Part shown: positions 8,070-15,575 of the stretch, piece after piece
Numbering within the stretch: the stretch's first letter is position 1
How the letters are laid out: the number at the start of each line of letters is the position of its first letter
Assembly (NCBI GenBank): GCA_910584695.1
Contig: CAJUBR010000039.1
Coordinates: 1-24,019, forward strand
From: an uncultured Lachnospiraceae bacterium
GTDB taxonomy: Bacteria; Bacillota; Clostridia; Lachnospirales; Lachnospiraceae
DNA: 24,019 bases
Reading direction: 5' to 3'
The notes under the pieces: model-generated
What the model was told of the DNA's origin: nothing
The model's input: only the letters and a program-made list of their open reading frames with translations
The model's database searches: none
Translations under genes and position numbers: made by a program

Positions 8070-8912
8070 ATGAAGAGATTATTTGTGAGTGATTTGGATG
8101 GAACTTTGTTAAACAGCAAAACAGAGGTTAGTGATGTAACGGCAGGGATTATTAACCGGGAGATTGAAAAGGGTCTTAATTTTACGATTTCTACTGCAAG
8201 GACACCGGCGACTGCACTAAAGATTATAGAGAAATTCAACCTTAAAATGCCAGTTATGTTGATGAATGGGGTTTTAGTTTATGATATGGAACAGAAGAAA
8301 TACATTCAAAAGGCAGTACTGGATGAGACGATTGTTATGACTTTATTAGGGCTGATTAAAACCAGAGGGCTGAATTGTTTTTTATATGGACTAGAGGATA
8401 ACCGGTTTGTTGCATACTATGATAGTGTAGATTCTACCGCACTGAATTATTTTCGGAATGAGTATATTATGAAATATGATAAGAAATTTACGGAGGTAGA
8501 GGATTTAAGCCTGATTGCCGAGAATGAGATTATTTATTGTATGTTAAGGGAACCGAAGGAACGGTTAGAAGGTCTTTATCGTGAGTTATCTGTTGTAAAG
8601 GGGATTAAAGCAGAATTTTATGCAGACATTTACAGTGATGAGAATTATATGCTGGAAATTTTCAGTGACCGGGCATCGAAAAAAGAGGCACTCTCTTATC
8701 TGCGAAGCAAAGAACATTATGACAGTGTCATCAGTTTTGGAGATAACCTGAACGATATGGCATTAAAGAATGCGAGTGATTATTTTTACGCAGTGTCAAA
8801 TGCACATCCCGATATTCAGAATATGGCAGATGCAGTCATTCCGTCAAATGATGAAGATGGTGTAGCACGTTTTATTGAACAGATGGTAAAACAAACTGAG
8901 GAGATGGAGTAG
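8070..8912 (+). CDS. Cof-type HAD-superfamily hydrolase
   Basis: 280 residues, typical of the Cof/YidA (HAD-IIB) group, which dephosphorylates small phosphorylated metabolites. Motif I is SDLDGTLLNS at the N-terminus, motif II is in FTISTARTP, the catalytic Lys is in SKKEALSYLRS, and motif IV is GDNLNDM. A C2-type cap lies between motifs II and III. The substrate is not predictable. The start at 8070 has AGGAG five bases upstream; a TTG at 8043 is in frame but has no Shine-Dalgarno support. The stop is two bases before murF, so the two are translationally close and share the promoter at 7998. Confidence 0.92.
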   Translation: MKRLFVSDLDGTLLNSKTEVSDVTAGIINREIEKGLNFTISTARTPATALKIIEKFNLKMPVMLMNGVLVYDMEQKKYIQKAVLDETIVMTLLGLIKTRGLNCFLYGLEDNRFVAYYDSVDSTALNYFRNEYIMKYDKKFTEVEDLSLIAENEIIYCMLREPKERLEGLYRELSVVKGIKAEFYADIYSDENYMLEIFSDRASKKEALSYLRSKEHYDSVISFGDNLNDMALKNASDYFYAVSNAHPDIQNMADAVIPSNDEDGVARFIEQMVKQTEEME

Positions 8913-8914
8913 TT

Positions 8915-10285
8915 ATGGAAAATATAACGGTAAAAGATATTGTGAAAATGACAGGCGGGGTTTTATTATGTGGGGAGGAAGATACGCCTGTTACGGATAT
9001 CTGTATTAATTCAAAAGAAATTAAGGAAGGGGATTTGTTTATTCCCATTATCGGAGAAAAGGTAGATGCCCACCGATTTATTGAATCAGCACTGGAAACG
9101 GGAGCGGCAGCACTGACATCCCGTCATAATGATATTGTAGTTGCGAAGAAACCCTATATCCGGGTCAATCATACAGTGGATGCATTACAGTGTATCGGTA
9201 AAGAAATAAGAAAGCAGATTCCCATTCCGGTAGTGGCAGTGACGGGCAGTGTCGGAAAGACAACAACCAGAGAGATGATTACACTGGCACTTTCCACCGC
9301 AAAGAGAACCTTTCATACAGAGAAAAACCTAAATTCCCAGATTGGTGTACCGATTACCTTGTCTAAAATGAGCCATCAGGATGAAATTGCGGTTTTGGAA
9401 CTTGGAATCAGTGAAACAGGGCAGATGGATATTTTATCGGAAATGGTGAGACCGGATATGGCAGTTGTTACCACGATTGGCGTTGCCCATATTGAATTTA
9501 TGAAGACCCAGGAAAATATCAGGAAAGAAAAGCTTAGTGTTGTTCACTTTATGAAAGAGGGAGGGACTTTGTTTCTGAACGGGGATGATAAGCTTCTAAA
9601 GGATGCAAAAGAGACGGAACATCTTACCTGCCGCACACTTTTTTACGGAACTTCAGATTGGTGTGATTATTATGCAAAGGATATCGTATATCATGATTCC
9701 TATACGACTTTTGTCTGTGTGCATGGACAAAAGGAGGTTCCGGTACGGTTAAACACATTGGGAAAACATAACGTAGGAAACTGTGTGGCTGCACTTGCGG
9801 TAGCCAGTGAAAATGGTATTCCTATGGAGACGGCAGCGGATGCATTTAGAACGTTTGAGGGCCAGCGGCAGCGGGTGATCCAATTGGAAAATAAATATAC
9901 CCTGATTGATGATACCTATAATGCCAGTCCCGATTCCATGAAGGCAAGCATTAATGTACTTTGTGATATGCCCTGTGAGGGACGCCGTATAGCAGTGCTT
10001 GGAGATATGTTTGAGCTTGGCGAAAATGAAGTGAGATATCATAGAGAAATCGGACAGTTTTTATTGGATAAGCCGGTCGATGAGGTGGTCGTATTGGGAG
10101 AGCTTTCGCAAAATGTCAAACAGGTAATAGAAGAGAGTGGCAATGCAGTAAAAGTGTTTACATTTTCAGATAATGAGGAAGCAGCTATTTATCTGATGGC
10201 AGTTTTGAAACCAGAGGATGTCGTCCTGATTAAAGCGTCCAATGGAATGAATTTGAAAGAAATTGTAAATATCCTATTGGCATAA
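8915..10285 (+). CDS. murF: UDP-N-acetylmuramoyl-tripeptide--D-alanyl-D-alanine ligase
   Basis: 456 residues (family about 450). MurF is the cytoplasmic ligase that adds D-Ala-D-Ala to UDP-MurNAc-tripeptide with ATP, the last step of soluble peptidoglycan precursor synthesis. The N-terminal domain carries DICINSKEIKEGDLF, as in MurF uridine-binding regions. The ATP P-loop is TGSVGKTTT (110-118). TEKNLNSQIGVP, ELGISETGQM and DDTYNASPDSMKA are family signatures, followed by VLGDMFELG in the C-terminal domain. The gene lies outside a dcw cluster, next to a HAD phosphatase. An A-box-like spacing separates it from the HAD gene by only two bases. No clear terminator was found after it. Confidence 0.96.
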   Translation: MENITVKDIVKMTGGVLLCGEEDTPVTDICINSKEIKEGDLFIPIIGEKVDAHRFIESALETGAAALTSRHNDIVVAKKPYIRVNHTVDALQCIGKEIRKQIPIPVVAVTGSVGKTTTREMITLALSTAKRTFHTEKNLNSQIGVPITLSKMSHQDEIAVLELGISETGQMDILSEMVRPDMAVVTTIGVAHIEFMKTQENIRKEKLSVVHFMKEGGTLFLNGDDKLLKDAKETEHLTCRTLFYGTSDWCDYYAKDIVYHDSYTTFVCVHGQKEVPVRLNTLGKHNVGNCVAALAVASENGIPMETAADAFRTFEGQRQRVIQLENKYTLIDDTYNASPDSMKASINVLCDMPCEGRRIAVLGDMFELGENEVRYHREIGQFLLDKPVDEVVVLGELSQNVKQVIEESGNAVKVFTFSDNEEAAIYLMAVLKPEDVVLIKASNGMNLKEIVNILLA

Positions 10286-10316
10286 TTTCACAGAAAAAAC
10301 AAATTAAAATTGATGC

Positions 10317-10345
10317 TTGACACAAAAATACAAAAGTGATATTAT
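10317..10345 (+). promoter_or_regulatory. Rubrerythrin promoter
   Basis: TTGACA (10317-10322), a 17-base spacer, then TATTAT (10340-10345). It is one of the best promoters in the window and gives a start near 10352, with a leader of about 70 bases before the rubrerythrin ATG. Confidence 0.8.
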
Positions 10346-10350
10346 CATAA

Positions 10351-10365
10351 CAGTAATCATTACTG
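10351..10365. promoter_or_regulatory. Putative PerR-box-like operator
   Basis: CAGTAATCATTACTG is a perfect 7-1-7 palindrome starting five bases after the -10 and covering the expected transcription start. It has the spacing and AT core (TAAT-N-ATTA) of the Bacillus PerR box TTATAATNATTATAA, matching 9 of 14 defined positions. PerR controls rubrerythrins in several clostridia, so a peroxide-responsive repressor site is the natural reading. Another Fur-family member, or an unrelated dimer, is possible. Confidence 0.6.
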
Positions 10366-10419
10366 ATTTTGAGACGACAGTCTTATGAATAAAATATCTA
10401 AAGAAAAGGAGATACGATT

Positions 10420-10959
10420 ATGAAATTTGTATGTAATGTTTGTGGTTATGTTTATGAAGGGGATCAGGCTCCGGAATCTTGTCCACAGTGTAAGGCTCCG
10501 GCTGACAAGTTTTCGGCTATGGACGGTGAGCGTACATGGGCAGCAGAGCATGTTGTTGGTGTAGCACAGGGTGTTAGCGAAGATATTCTTGAGGATTTAA
10601 GAGCAAATTTCAACGGTGAGTGTACAGAAGTTGGTATGTATCTGGCAATGGCAAGGGTTGCCCATAGAGAGGGATATCCTGAAATCGGTCTTTACTGGGA
10701 AAAAGCAGCCTACGAAGAGGCAGAGCATGCTGCTAAGTTTGCTGAGCTTTTAGGTGAAGTAGTTACGGATTCAACAAAGAAGAACCTTGAGATGAGAGTA
10801 GAAGCAGAAAACGGTGCAACAGCAGGTAAGTTTGATCTTGCTAAGCGTGCGAAAGCAGCGAATCTTGATGCAATTCATGACACCGTGCATGAGATGGCTA
10901 GGGATGAGGCTAGACACGGAAAGGCATTTGAAGGACTTCTTAAGAGATACTTCGGTTAA
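10420..10959 (+). CDS. Reverse rubrerythrin (rubredoxin domain at the N-terminus)
   Basis: 179 residues. The N-terminal rubredoxin-like domain has CNVC (Cys5, Cys8) and CPQC (Cys21, Cys24) for one Fe(SCys)4 centre. The rest is a ferritin-like four-helix diiron domain with ligand motifs such as ECTEVGMY, EEAEHAAKF and DEARHGKAF. Classical rubrerythrin has the opposite order. In Clostridium acetobutylicum reverse rubrerythrins reduce H2O2 (and, with partners, O2) using NADH-derived electrons in the cytoplasm. The start has an AAGGAG site near 10406-10412. It is monocistronic, with a strong promoter, a palindromic operator and a hairpin after the stop. Confidence 0.95.
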   Translation: MKFVCNVCGYVYEGDQAPESCPQCKAPADKFSAMDGERTWAAEHVVGVAQGVSEDILEDLRANFNGECTEVGMYLAMARVAHREGYPEIGLYWEKAAYEEAEHAAKFAELLGEVVTDSTKKNLEMRVEAENGATAGKFDLAKRAKAANLDAIHDTVHEMARDEARHGKAFEGLLKRYFG

Positions 10960-10998
10960 GAAAAATTGCTGCAATTTCAAATTTGTTAAGAACTTTCA

Positions 10999-11030
10999 GG
11001 GTATGTCGGAGAATCCGGCATACCCTTATC
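10999..11030 (+). terminator. Rubrerythrin terminator
   Basis: GGGTATGTCGGA (10999-11010) pairs with TCCGGCATACCC (11014-11025) in a 12-bp stem with one G-T wobble and a GAA loop. The tail TTATCTTGG is only moderately T-rich. It lies 40 bases after the rubrerythrin stop. Confidence 0.65.
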
Positions 11031-11132
11031 TTGGCTTAAATTGTTTCCACAGGTAGCAGTATGATAGATGAATCATAACAATTGATACGATAAACAGGAT
11101 TTTTTGCCGGATACAAATCGGATTAGGATGTA

Positions 11133-11348
11133 TTGTCATTTTTGGAACACACGATTCAAAATGGGAATATGTTCAATAAATATCGGTATATTGGGACAAA
11201 GGCATTTTTGTATGCAAAACTCCATAAAATGGACGAAGCAATAGAAACTATGCATCGCTATTATAGCAGTTTATATAAAAAAAGTGAGATTCCACAAAAT
11301 GTAATTCAGAAATTAGAGAAAGTAAATGATATGGATTTATGTAGCTAA
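11133..11348 (+). CDS. Small orphan ORF, possibly a gene remnant
   Basis: An open frame of up to 71 residues from a TTG at 11133, or 59 residues from the ATG at 11169. Neither start has a good Shine-Dalgarno site. The peptide has mixed, helix-prone composition (KAFLYAKLHKMDEAIETMHR), vaguely like one helical repeat, and no motif I recognise. The poor start suggests the 3' remnant of a longer gene, in line with the decayed receptor gene about 1 kb downstream. The rest of 11031-11406 holds nothing else I can support, apart from an AGGAGG site serving the next gene. Confidence 0.3.
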   Translation: MSFLEHTIQNGNMFNKYRYIGTKAFLYAKLHKMDEAIETMHRYYSSLYKKSEIPQNVIQKLEKVNDMDLCS

Positions 11349-11406
11349 TGTTTCTAGGGCTTTGCAATTGCCTGATTAATACGGCAAAGAAGGAGGGAGC
11401 GAGAAT

Positions 11407-12162
11407 ATGGAAAATCAGTCAGATATGGAAAATTTTCTTTCCGGAAAGATGAGAGAAATGGAAAAAATGGAGGATTTCTTTGCAGATAAAAAGAATAGAA
11501 AGAAAGATTTGGATTCTTTTTTTTTCAGGCAGGTGAAAATGTTACATAAGAGACCGGTATCTGCAGGTATGAAAATTGAGATGATTTGTCTGATACTTCT
11601 GGGTGGAATTTGTGTTTTTGAGCCCAGAATGTGGACATTATTTTTAAGCATGCTTATTATGGCAGTTTTTGCATTTAGTTATAGGATATATAAAAATTCA
11701 AAGTACAAATATTCGTATCCAGAGGCAAAGAGGGGGTTCCAACAAATATATCCTGATTATACAGATTCCATAATAAAAAATGAAATAATAAAAAATGATA
11801 AAGATAAGGTAATTATTCAAACTGGGTTTGCACCTGCAGAGCAGTATTATATATGGTTTTGCAATGATTTTCTTTTGGCATGCAAAATAAGAAATTATGA
11901 ATTTTCTTTTATTCGATATGCAGATATTTTATATGTAGAATATGATAAAATTCAAGGCAATCAAACAGGAACCAGCACTGTAGGATATCGAATGACGGTT
12001 CACGTAGCAGCCTTACATGATTGTGTTAAAATTCATTATCAAGTGAATAAAAAGGAAAAAGAGTTTATATTTTTTGCCGATTCACCATTTTCCTATTCCG
12101 AGCTTTTTACGAAAAAAGAAATCAGAGTGATAAAGCACGGCAATTTATCATCAGTAGAATGA
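11407..12162 (+). CDS. Uncharacterised membrane protein with two TM segments
   Basis: 251 residues that I do not recognise. The first 50 residues are highly charged (Met/Glu/Lys/Asp-rich). They are followed by two adjacent hydrophobic segments (about 58-74 and 76-92) with a very short turn, then a soluble domain of about 150 residues rich in beta-forming residues, for example YYIWFCNDFLLACKIRNYEF. Two close TM segments followed by a cytoplasmic beta domain recall YcxB-like or PH-like membrane proteins, but I see no decisive motif. AGGAGG at 11391-11396 lies 10 bases before the ATG, so translation is plausible. Base composition is more AT-rich than its neighbours. It appears to stand alone. 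Confidence 0.6.
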   Translation: MENQSDMENFLSGKMREMEKMEDFFADKKNRKKDLDSFFFRQVKMLHKRPVSAGMKIEMICLILLGGICVFEPRMWTLFLSMLIMAVFAFSYRIYKNSKYKYSYPEAKRGFQQIYPDYTDSIIKNEIIKNDKDKVIIQTGFAPAEQYYIWFCNDFLLACKIRNYEFSFIRYADILYVEYDKIQGNQTGTSTVGYRMTVHVAALHDCVKIHYQVNKKEKEFIFFADSPFSYSELFTKKEIRVIKHGNLSSVE

Positions 12163-12216
12163 TATGCAGATTATACAAAAATGTTGCAGAATTCAAAAAA
12201 TATGGTATATTATTAA

Positions 12217-12901
12217 CAGAGAGTAGTGGGAAGCATTTATGATTCTCTGAATTCCTTTGGCTCTATTTCTAGGAGATCGCAGCATCAACTGAGGAGATTT
12301 CAAATAGTGCGGATTAGCAGATTGGCGAAGTGGATGGAAGTCTGGATATTTTTAATGATTTAAATGAAAAGATTTTGAATTCCGAAAACCGTGTCAGTGA
12401 AACGGTAAATAATATGAACCGGTTAAAGGAAAAGAATGATGAAGGAATTGCTTCAATTGATGAATTATCCAGAAAATTTGACGAAAATATTAGGTTTACG
12501 AAAGAGGCAACACAGAAGATAGATGAGATATTAAAGGATATCATTAAAACAGTGGAACAGACCAGTAAAATTATAGATTATAACAATGTTGTAGTGAAAG
12601 AGTCCCATGATAAATTAAACGATACAGTAGAAATTTTTGAGACGATACTGGTTTCTTCTGAAGAAGTAATTAAAGTAACGGATCTGTTAAAGGAGGAATT
12701 GGAAAACATTGTAACGATTAAAGACAGCTTATTGGCTTCCATGAAAAAGCTGGAGACTATATCCGAACAGTCTGCCGAAAGAACAGCAGAGATTAGCACC
12801 TCTACGGAGGAACAGGTGGCAGGTGTGGAAACGGTTTTACAATCTATGAAAATGTACAGAATGGAATTGAACATTTGGCAGCAATCTTAGATGGTAAGTA
12901 A
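12217..12901 (+). pseudogene. Decayed 3' end of a methyl-accepting chemotaxis protein gene
   Basis: The longest intact frame (12330-12890) is mostly coiled coil and ends in a typical receptor C-terminus: TAEISTSTEEQVAGVE, then SMK. It then goes out of frame. Adding one A in the A4 run at 12849-12852 restores NVQNGIEHLAAILDGK and a stop at 12899-12901, the normal MCP ending. Upstream in the same frame, a TAG at 12315-12317 interrupts ASTEEISNSAD-QIGEVDGSLD. Further upstream, adding one G after 12270 joins SIYDSLNSFGSIS to EEIAASTEEIS. So three lesions (two single-base losses, one nonsense) sit in about 685 bases, and the 5' half (ligand domain, TM, HAMP) is missing. The protein cannot function as a receptor. 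No transposase or repeat marks the break. Confidence 0.85.
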
Positions 12902-13001
12902 AATATATTGAAAAAGTGAAGATATATTTTGTGCATTTTGTCATGAAAGAGAGTAGTTTTTTGAAAAACCTTGTAAATACTAGCGAAATTAGGTAAAAAA
13001 G

Positions 13002-13030
13002 TTGCAAATATTTTACTTTTAGGGTAGTAT
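13002..13030 (+). promoter_or_regulatory. Promoter for the Lys/Ala-rich protein gene
   Basis: TTGCAA (13002-13007), 17 bases, then TAGTAT (13025-13030), about 70 bases before the start codon at 13099. The flanking 12902-13001 is AT-rich and holds no gene. Confidence 0.6.
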
Positions 13031-13098
13031 GAACATAGTAAATCGGCATGCAATAGATTGAACATATATTTTTTATTGAAAAAATGGAGGATGTTATC

Positions 13099-13575
13099 AT
13101 GGCAACAAAGAAAACAGATGATCAGGTGAAGGCAGCTATGGCGAAGGTTGAGGCAGCAAAAGCTGCTGAAGTAGTAAAGACAGCATCGGAAAAGAAAGCA
13201 CCGGCGAAGGCAGCAGCTAAAACAACAGCAGAGAAGAAGACACCGGCAAAAGCAGCAGCGAAGACAACAGCAGAGAAGAAGACACCAGCGAAAGCAGCAG
13301 CAAAGGCAACAGCAGAGAAGAAGACACCGGCAAAAGCAGCAGCAAAGACAACAACAGAGAAAAAGGCACCAGTTAAGAAAGTAGCAGCTAAAAAGATGAC
13401 ACAGACTGTCTATGTACAGTGTTGTGGATATGAGGTTACAACAGACGACATTATGAATAAGGTTGTAGCAGCAACAGGTAAAAAATCTGTGAAAGAGCTT
13501 AACGTTTATGTAAAACCGGAAGAGGGTATGATTTATTATACCGCTGATGGTGAACAGGGAAGTGTTAATTTATAA
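13099..13575 (+). CDS. DUF6465-like protein with histone-H1-like Lys/Ala repeat tail
   Basis: 158 residues in two parts. Residues 1-100 are almost entirely Lys, Ala, Thr, Glu and Pro, with four tandem 14-residue repeats of the type KKTPAKAAAKTTAE (residues 32-87) and a partial fifth. Residues about 101-158 form a small globular domain (TVYVQCCGYEVTTDDIMNKV, then NVYVKPEEGMIYYT) ending in GSVNL. The C-terminal domain resembles DUF6465, a family common in Lachnospiraceae with no known function. The basic repeat tail resembles histone H1 and AlgP/HU-like tails and may bind DNA or another polyanion; this is inference. GGAGG at 13086-13090 places the start at 13099; an in-frame ATG at 13084 overlaps that site. 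Confidence 0.85.
   Translation: MATKKTDDQVKAAMAKVEAAKAAEVVKTASEKKAPAKAAAKTTAEKKTPAKAAAKTTAEKKTPAKAAAKATAEKKTPAKAAAKTTTEKKAPVKKVAAKKMTQTVYVQCCGYEVTTDDIMNKVVAATGKKSVKELNVYVKPEEGMIYYTADGEQGSVNL
13192..13359 (+). repeat. Four tandem 42-bp coding repeats
   Basis: Four consecutive 14-codon units encode KK[AT]PAKAAAK[TA]T[AT]E, with a fifth, diverged unit after them. The DNA units are near-identical (aagacaccggcaaaagcagc and variants), so the copy number can probably change by slippage or recombination. Confidence 0.85.
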
Positions 13576-13601
13576 GATGGAATCGTTATAGATTCTGCCA
13601 A

Positions 13602-13670
13602 TATATAAGGGCATCGGTTTTGGTTATTTTGTAGTGAATACAGGAAATACCGAATCCGATGCCTTATGTA
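13602..13670. repeat. Long imperfect inverted repeat upstream of proC
   Basis: GGCATCGGTTTTGG (13610-13623) pairs with CCGAATCCGATGCC (13650-13663), with one mismatch and one G-T wobble. Bulging G13609 extends pairing through the flanking TATATAA / TTATGTA for about seven more pairs. The loop is 26 bases. The hairpin lies between the Lys/Ala-rich gene and proC. It could be that gene's terminator, but no T-run follows, so an attenuator or a small palindromic element is also possible. Confidence 0.55.
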
Positions 13671-13699
13671 TTCAATATGAAAGCAGGAGGATGAATCAT

Positions 13700-14494
13700 A
13701 TGCGATTAGGGTTTATCGGTTGTGGTAATATGGCAGCCGCAATGATGAAGGGGATTATCAATCATCATATTGTTTCAAAAGAAGATATCATAGGAGCAGA
13801 TCGATCAAAGGAAAGCCTTGACAGGACACAGAAGGATATGGGAATCCATGTTGTATCTGACAACAAAGAGGCTGCAAAAAATAGTGAAATACTGGTGTTA
13901 TCTGTAAAGCCGCAGTTTTACGAAAATGTGATTGATGAAATTAAGGATAGTATTACGGAAAAGCATATTATCGTAACCATTGCACCCGGTAAAACTTTGG
14001 AATGGATGGGAAAGCAGTTTGGCAAACAGGTTAAAATAGTCCGTACAATGCCTAATACGCCGGCTCTAGTTGGGGAAGGAATTACCGCGGCATGCTGCAA
14101 TCAATATGTGGAACAAAAGGAATTGGAATATGTTGTAAGCATTTTGGAGGGATTTGGTAAATGTGAAGTTATTTCGGAACATTTAATGGATGTAGTGGTT
14201 TCCGTTAGCGGAAGTTCCCCGGCTTATGTGTTTATGTTTATTGAGGCAATGGCAGATGCAGCCGTTGCGGACGGTATGCCAAGGGCACAGGCGTATGAAT
14301 TTGCGGCACAGGCTGTATATGGCAGTGCTAAGATGGTGTTAGAGACAGGGAAGCATCCGGGAGAATTAAAAGATATGGTATGTTCTCCGGGAGGGACGAC
14401 AATAGAGGCAGTACGTGTTCTGGAGGAAAAGGGAATGCGGAGTGCAGTATTTGAAGCAATGAAGGCATGCACCAAAAAGGCAAGAGGAATGTAA
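13700..14494 (+). CDS. proC: Pyrroline-5-carboxylate reductase
   Basis: 264 residues, the normal ProC length. The enzyme reduces 1-pyrroline-5-carboxylate to L-proline with NAD(P)H in the cytoplasm, the last step of proline synthesis. The Rossmann nucleotide-binding motif is GFIGCGNMAAAM at the N-terminus. LVLSVKPQ, VRTMPNTPALVGEG, VSGSSPAY and the signature LKDMVCSPGGTTIEAV all match the family. AGGAGG at 13685-13690 is nine bases before the ATG at 13700; the ATG at 13691 abuts it and is too close. No glutamate kinase or proA is next to it. A long inverted repeat precedes the gene. Confidence 0.96.
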   Translation: MRLGFIGCGNMAAAMMKGIINHHIVSKEDIIGADRSKESLDRTQKDMGIHVVSDNKEAAKNSEILVLSVKPQFYENVIDEIKDSITEKHIIVTIAPGKTLEWMGKQFGKQVKIVRTMPNTPALVGEGITAACCNQYVEQKELEYVVSILEGFGKCEVISEHLMDVVVSVSGSSPAYVFMFIEAMADAAVADGMPRAQAYEFAAQAVYGSAKMVLETGKHPGELKDMVCSPGGTTIEAVRVLEEKGMRSAVFEAMKACTKKARGM

Positions 14495-14578
14495 ACCGGA
14501 TAATCTCCGTGGGCAACGGGAACAGTAGACTTGGTTATACCAATATTTGACGGCTGTCATAGGGGTGTTAACTGGCTA

Positions 14579-14607
14579 TTGCATTCACAAAGAAGGACAG
14601 TTATAAT
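14579..14607 (+). promoter_or_regulatory. Promoter of the AIM24-family gene
   Basis: TTGCAT (14579-14584), 17 bases, TATAAT (14602-14607), about 48 bases before the start codon. A short palindrome, TTGGTTATACCAA, lies upstream at about 14532; its role is unknown. No proC terminator is evident in 14495-14578. Confidence 0.65.
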
Positions 14608-14655
14608 TTATATGTACAACAATCAATTTGAAGGAGAATAAAAGAGGAGGATAAT

Positions 14656-15336
14656 ATGCAGTACGAAATCGTAGGAAAGACAGTACCTGCTGTAGAGGTA
14701 ACGCTAAACAGAGGGGAGGCAATGTATACCCAGAGTGGAGGTATGGTATGGGAAACAGAGGGAATTGATATGAAGACGAATACCAAGGGCGGCTTGATGA
14801 AGGGTCTTGGCAGAGTTTTGTCGGGAGAATCCCTTTTTATGGCAACTTATACATCTATGCGTGATGGTGCGAAGATTGCATTTGGTTCCACTGTTCCGGG
14901 TGATGTTATTCCTGTTAATTTAAGTGGAACTCCCGGTATTATTGCACAAAAAAGAGCCTTCTTGTGTGCCCAGGACGGTGTAGATGTATCGATTGCATTA
15001 ACAAAAAGATTTTCGGCTGGTTTGTTTGGTGGTGAAGGATTTATTCTTCAGGATATCAGTGGAAACGGATATGCATTTTTAGAGGTAGACGGAGATCAGG
15101 TTGTAAAGGAACTTGCTCCGGGAGAAGTGATAAAGGTTGATACCGGTAATGTAGTAGCGTTTGATAAAAGTGTCCGCTATGAAATTGAAACGGTAAAGGG
15201 TCTGGGAAATATTTTCTTTGGTGGTGAGGGATTGTTCCTGACAAAGCTGACTGGACCGGGGCGCGTTGTATTGCAGACACAAAACTTTAATGACTTTGCC
15301 GGCCGTATTATTTCCATGATGCCGAGACGTGGTTAA
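14656..15336 (+). CDS. AIM24 / TIGR00266 family protein
   Basis: 226 residues, glycine-rich and beta-rich throughout, with the repeated pattern of the family: MYTQSGGMVWETEGIDM, a KGLGRVLSGESLF segment, PGDVIPVNLSG, GEGFILQDISGNG and FFGGEGLFLTKLTGPG. These proteins form a trimeric beta-roll; the bacterial members have no settled function, and the fungal AIM24 homologue is mitochondrial. There is no signal peptide or TM segment, so it is probably cytoplasmic. GAGGAGG at about 14645 gives a strong Shine-Dalgarno site. It has its own promoter and a strong terminator, so it is a single-gene unit. Confidence 0.9.
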   Translation: MQYEIVGKTVPAVEVTLNRGEAMYTQSGGMVWETEGIDMKTNTKGGLMKGLGRVLSGESLFMATYTSMRDGAKIAFGSTVPGDVIPVNLSGTPGIIAQKRAFLCAQDGVDVSIALTKRFSAGLFGGEGFILQDISGNGYAFLEVDGDQVVKELAPGEVIKVDTGNVVAFDKSVRYEIETVKGLGNIFFGGEGLFLTKLTGPGRVVLQTQNFNDFAGRIISMMPRRG

Positions 15337-15368
15337 ATTTTATCTTGAATATGAAATATCTACTATCA

Positions 15369-15414
15369 GAGATGATTGTATCAGAGATTTTTGTCGGTAC
15401 AATCATCTCTTTTT
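15369..15414 (+). terminator. Intrinsic terminator after the AIM24-family gene
   Basis: A perfect 12-bp stem (GAGATGATTGTA at 15369-15380 with TACAATCATCTC at 15398-15409), a 17-base loop, then TTTTT. It is 33 bases after the stop. Confidence 0.88.
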
Positions 15415-15495
15415 GTGTGCATTTTTATGGGAACTGATATGAGATTGAGATAAAACAAAGTATTCTAACATTATTAGTATTAAAAATATTTTAGT

Positions 15496-15526
15496 ACTTG
15501 ACATAACCAAGTAATAAGTGTATTAT
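15496..15526 (+). promoter_or_regulatory. Promoter of the padR operon with overlapping inverted repeat
   Basis: TTGACA (15498-15503), 17 bases, TATTAT (15521-15526). ACTTG (15496-15500) and CAAGT (15508-15512) form a 5-7-5 inverted repeat across the -35. PadR proteins usually repress their own operon, so this repeat is a natural autoregulatory operator candidate. Confidence 0.7.
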
Positions 15527-15575
15527 TGTGCGTGAAGATAAGAATAAGGGAAAAAGGTCAAAGTGAGGTGAGAAA

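Noticed and set aside
8915..10285. Part of a dcw cell-division cluster
   Set aside because: Only murF is present; the neighbours are a HAD phosphatase and rubrerythrin, not mraY, murD or ftsW.
12846..12860. Programmed frameshift at the A-run in the receptor gene
   Set aside because: A second frameshift and a nonsense codon upstream, plus loss of the 5' half, make simple gene decay the better explanation.
13192..13359. Possible CRISPR-like or noncoding tandem repeat
   Set aside because: The 42-bp units are contiguous with no spacers, keep the reading frame, and encode a coherent Lys/Ala repeat.
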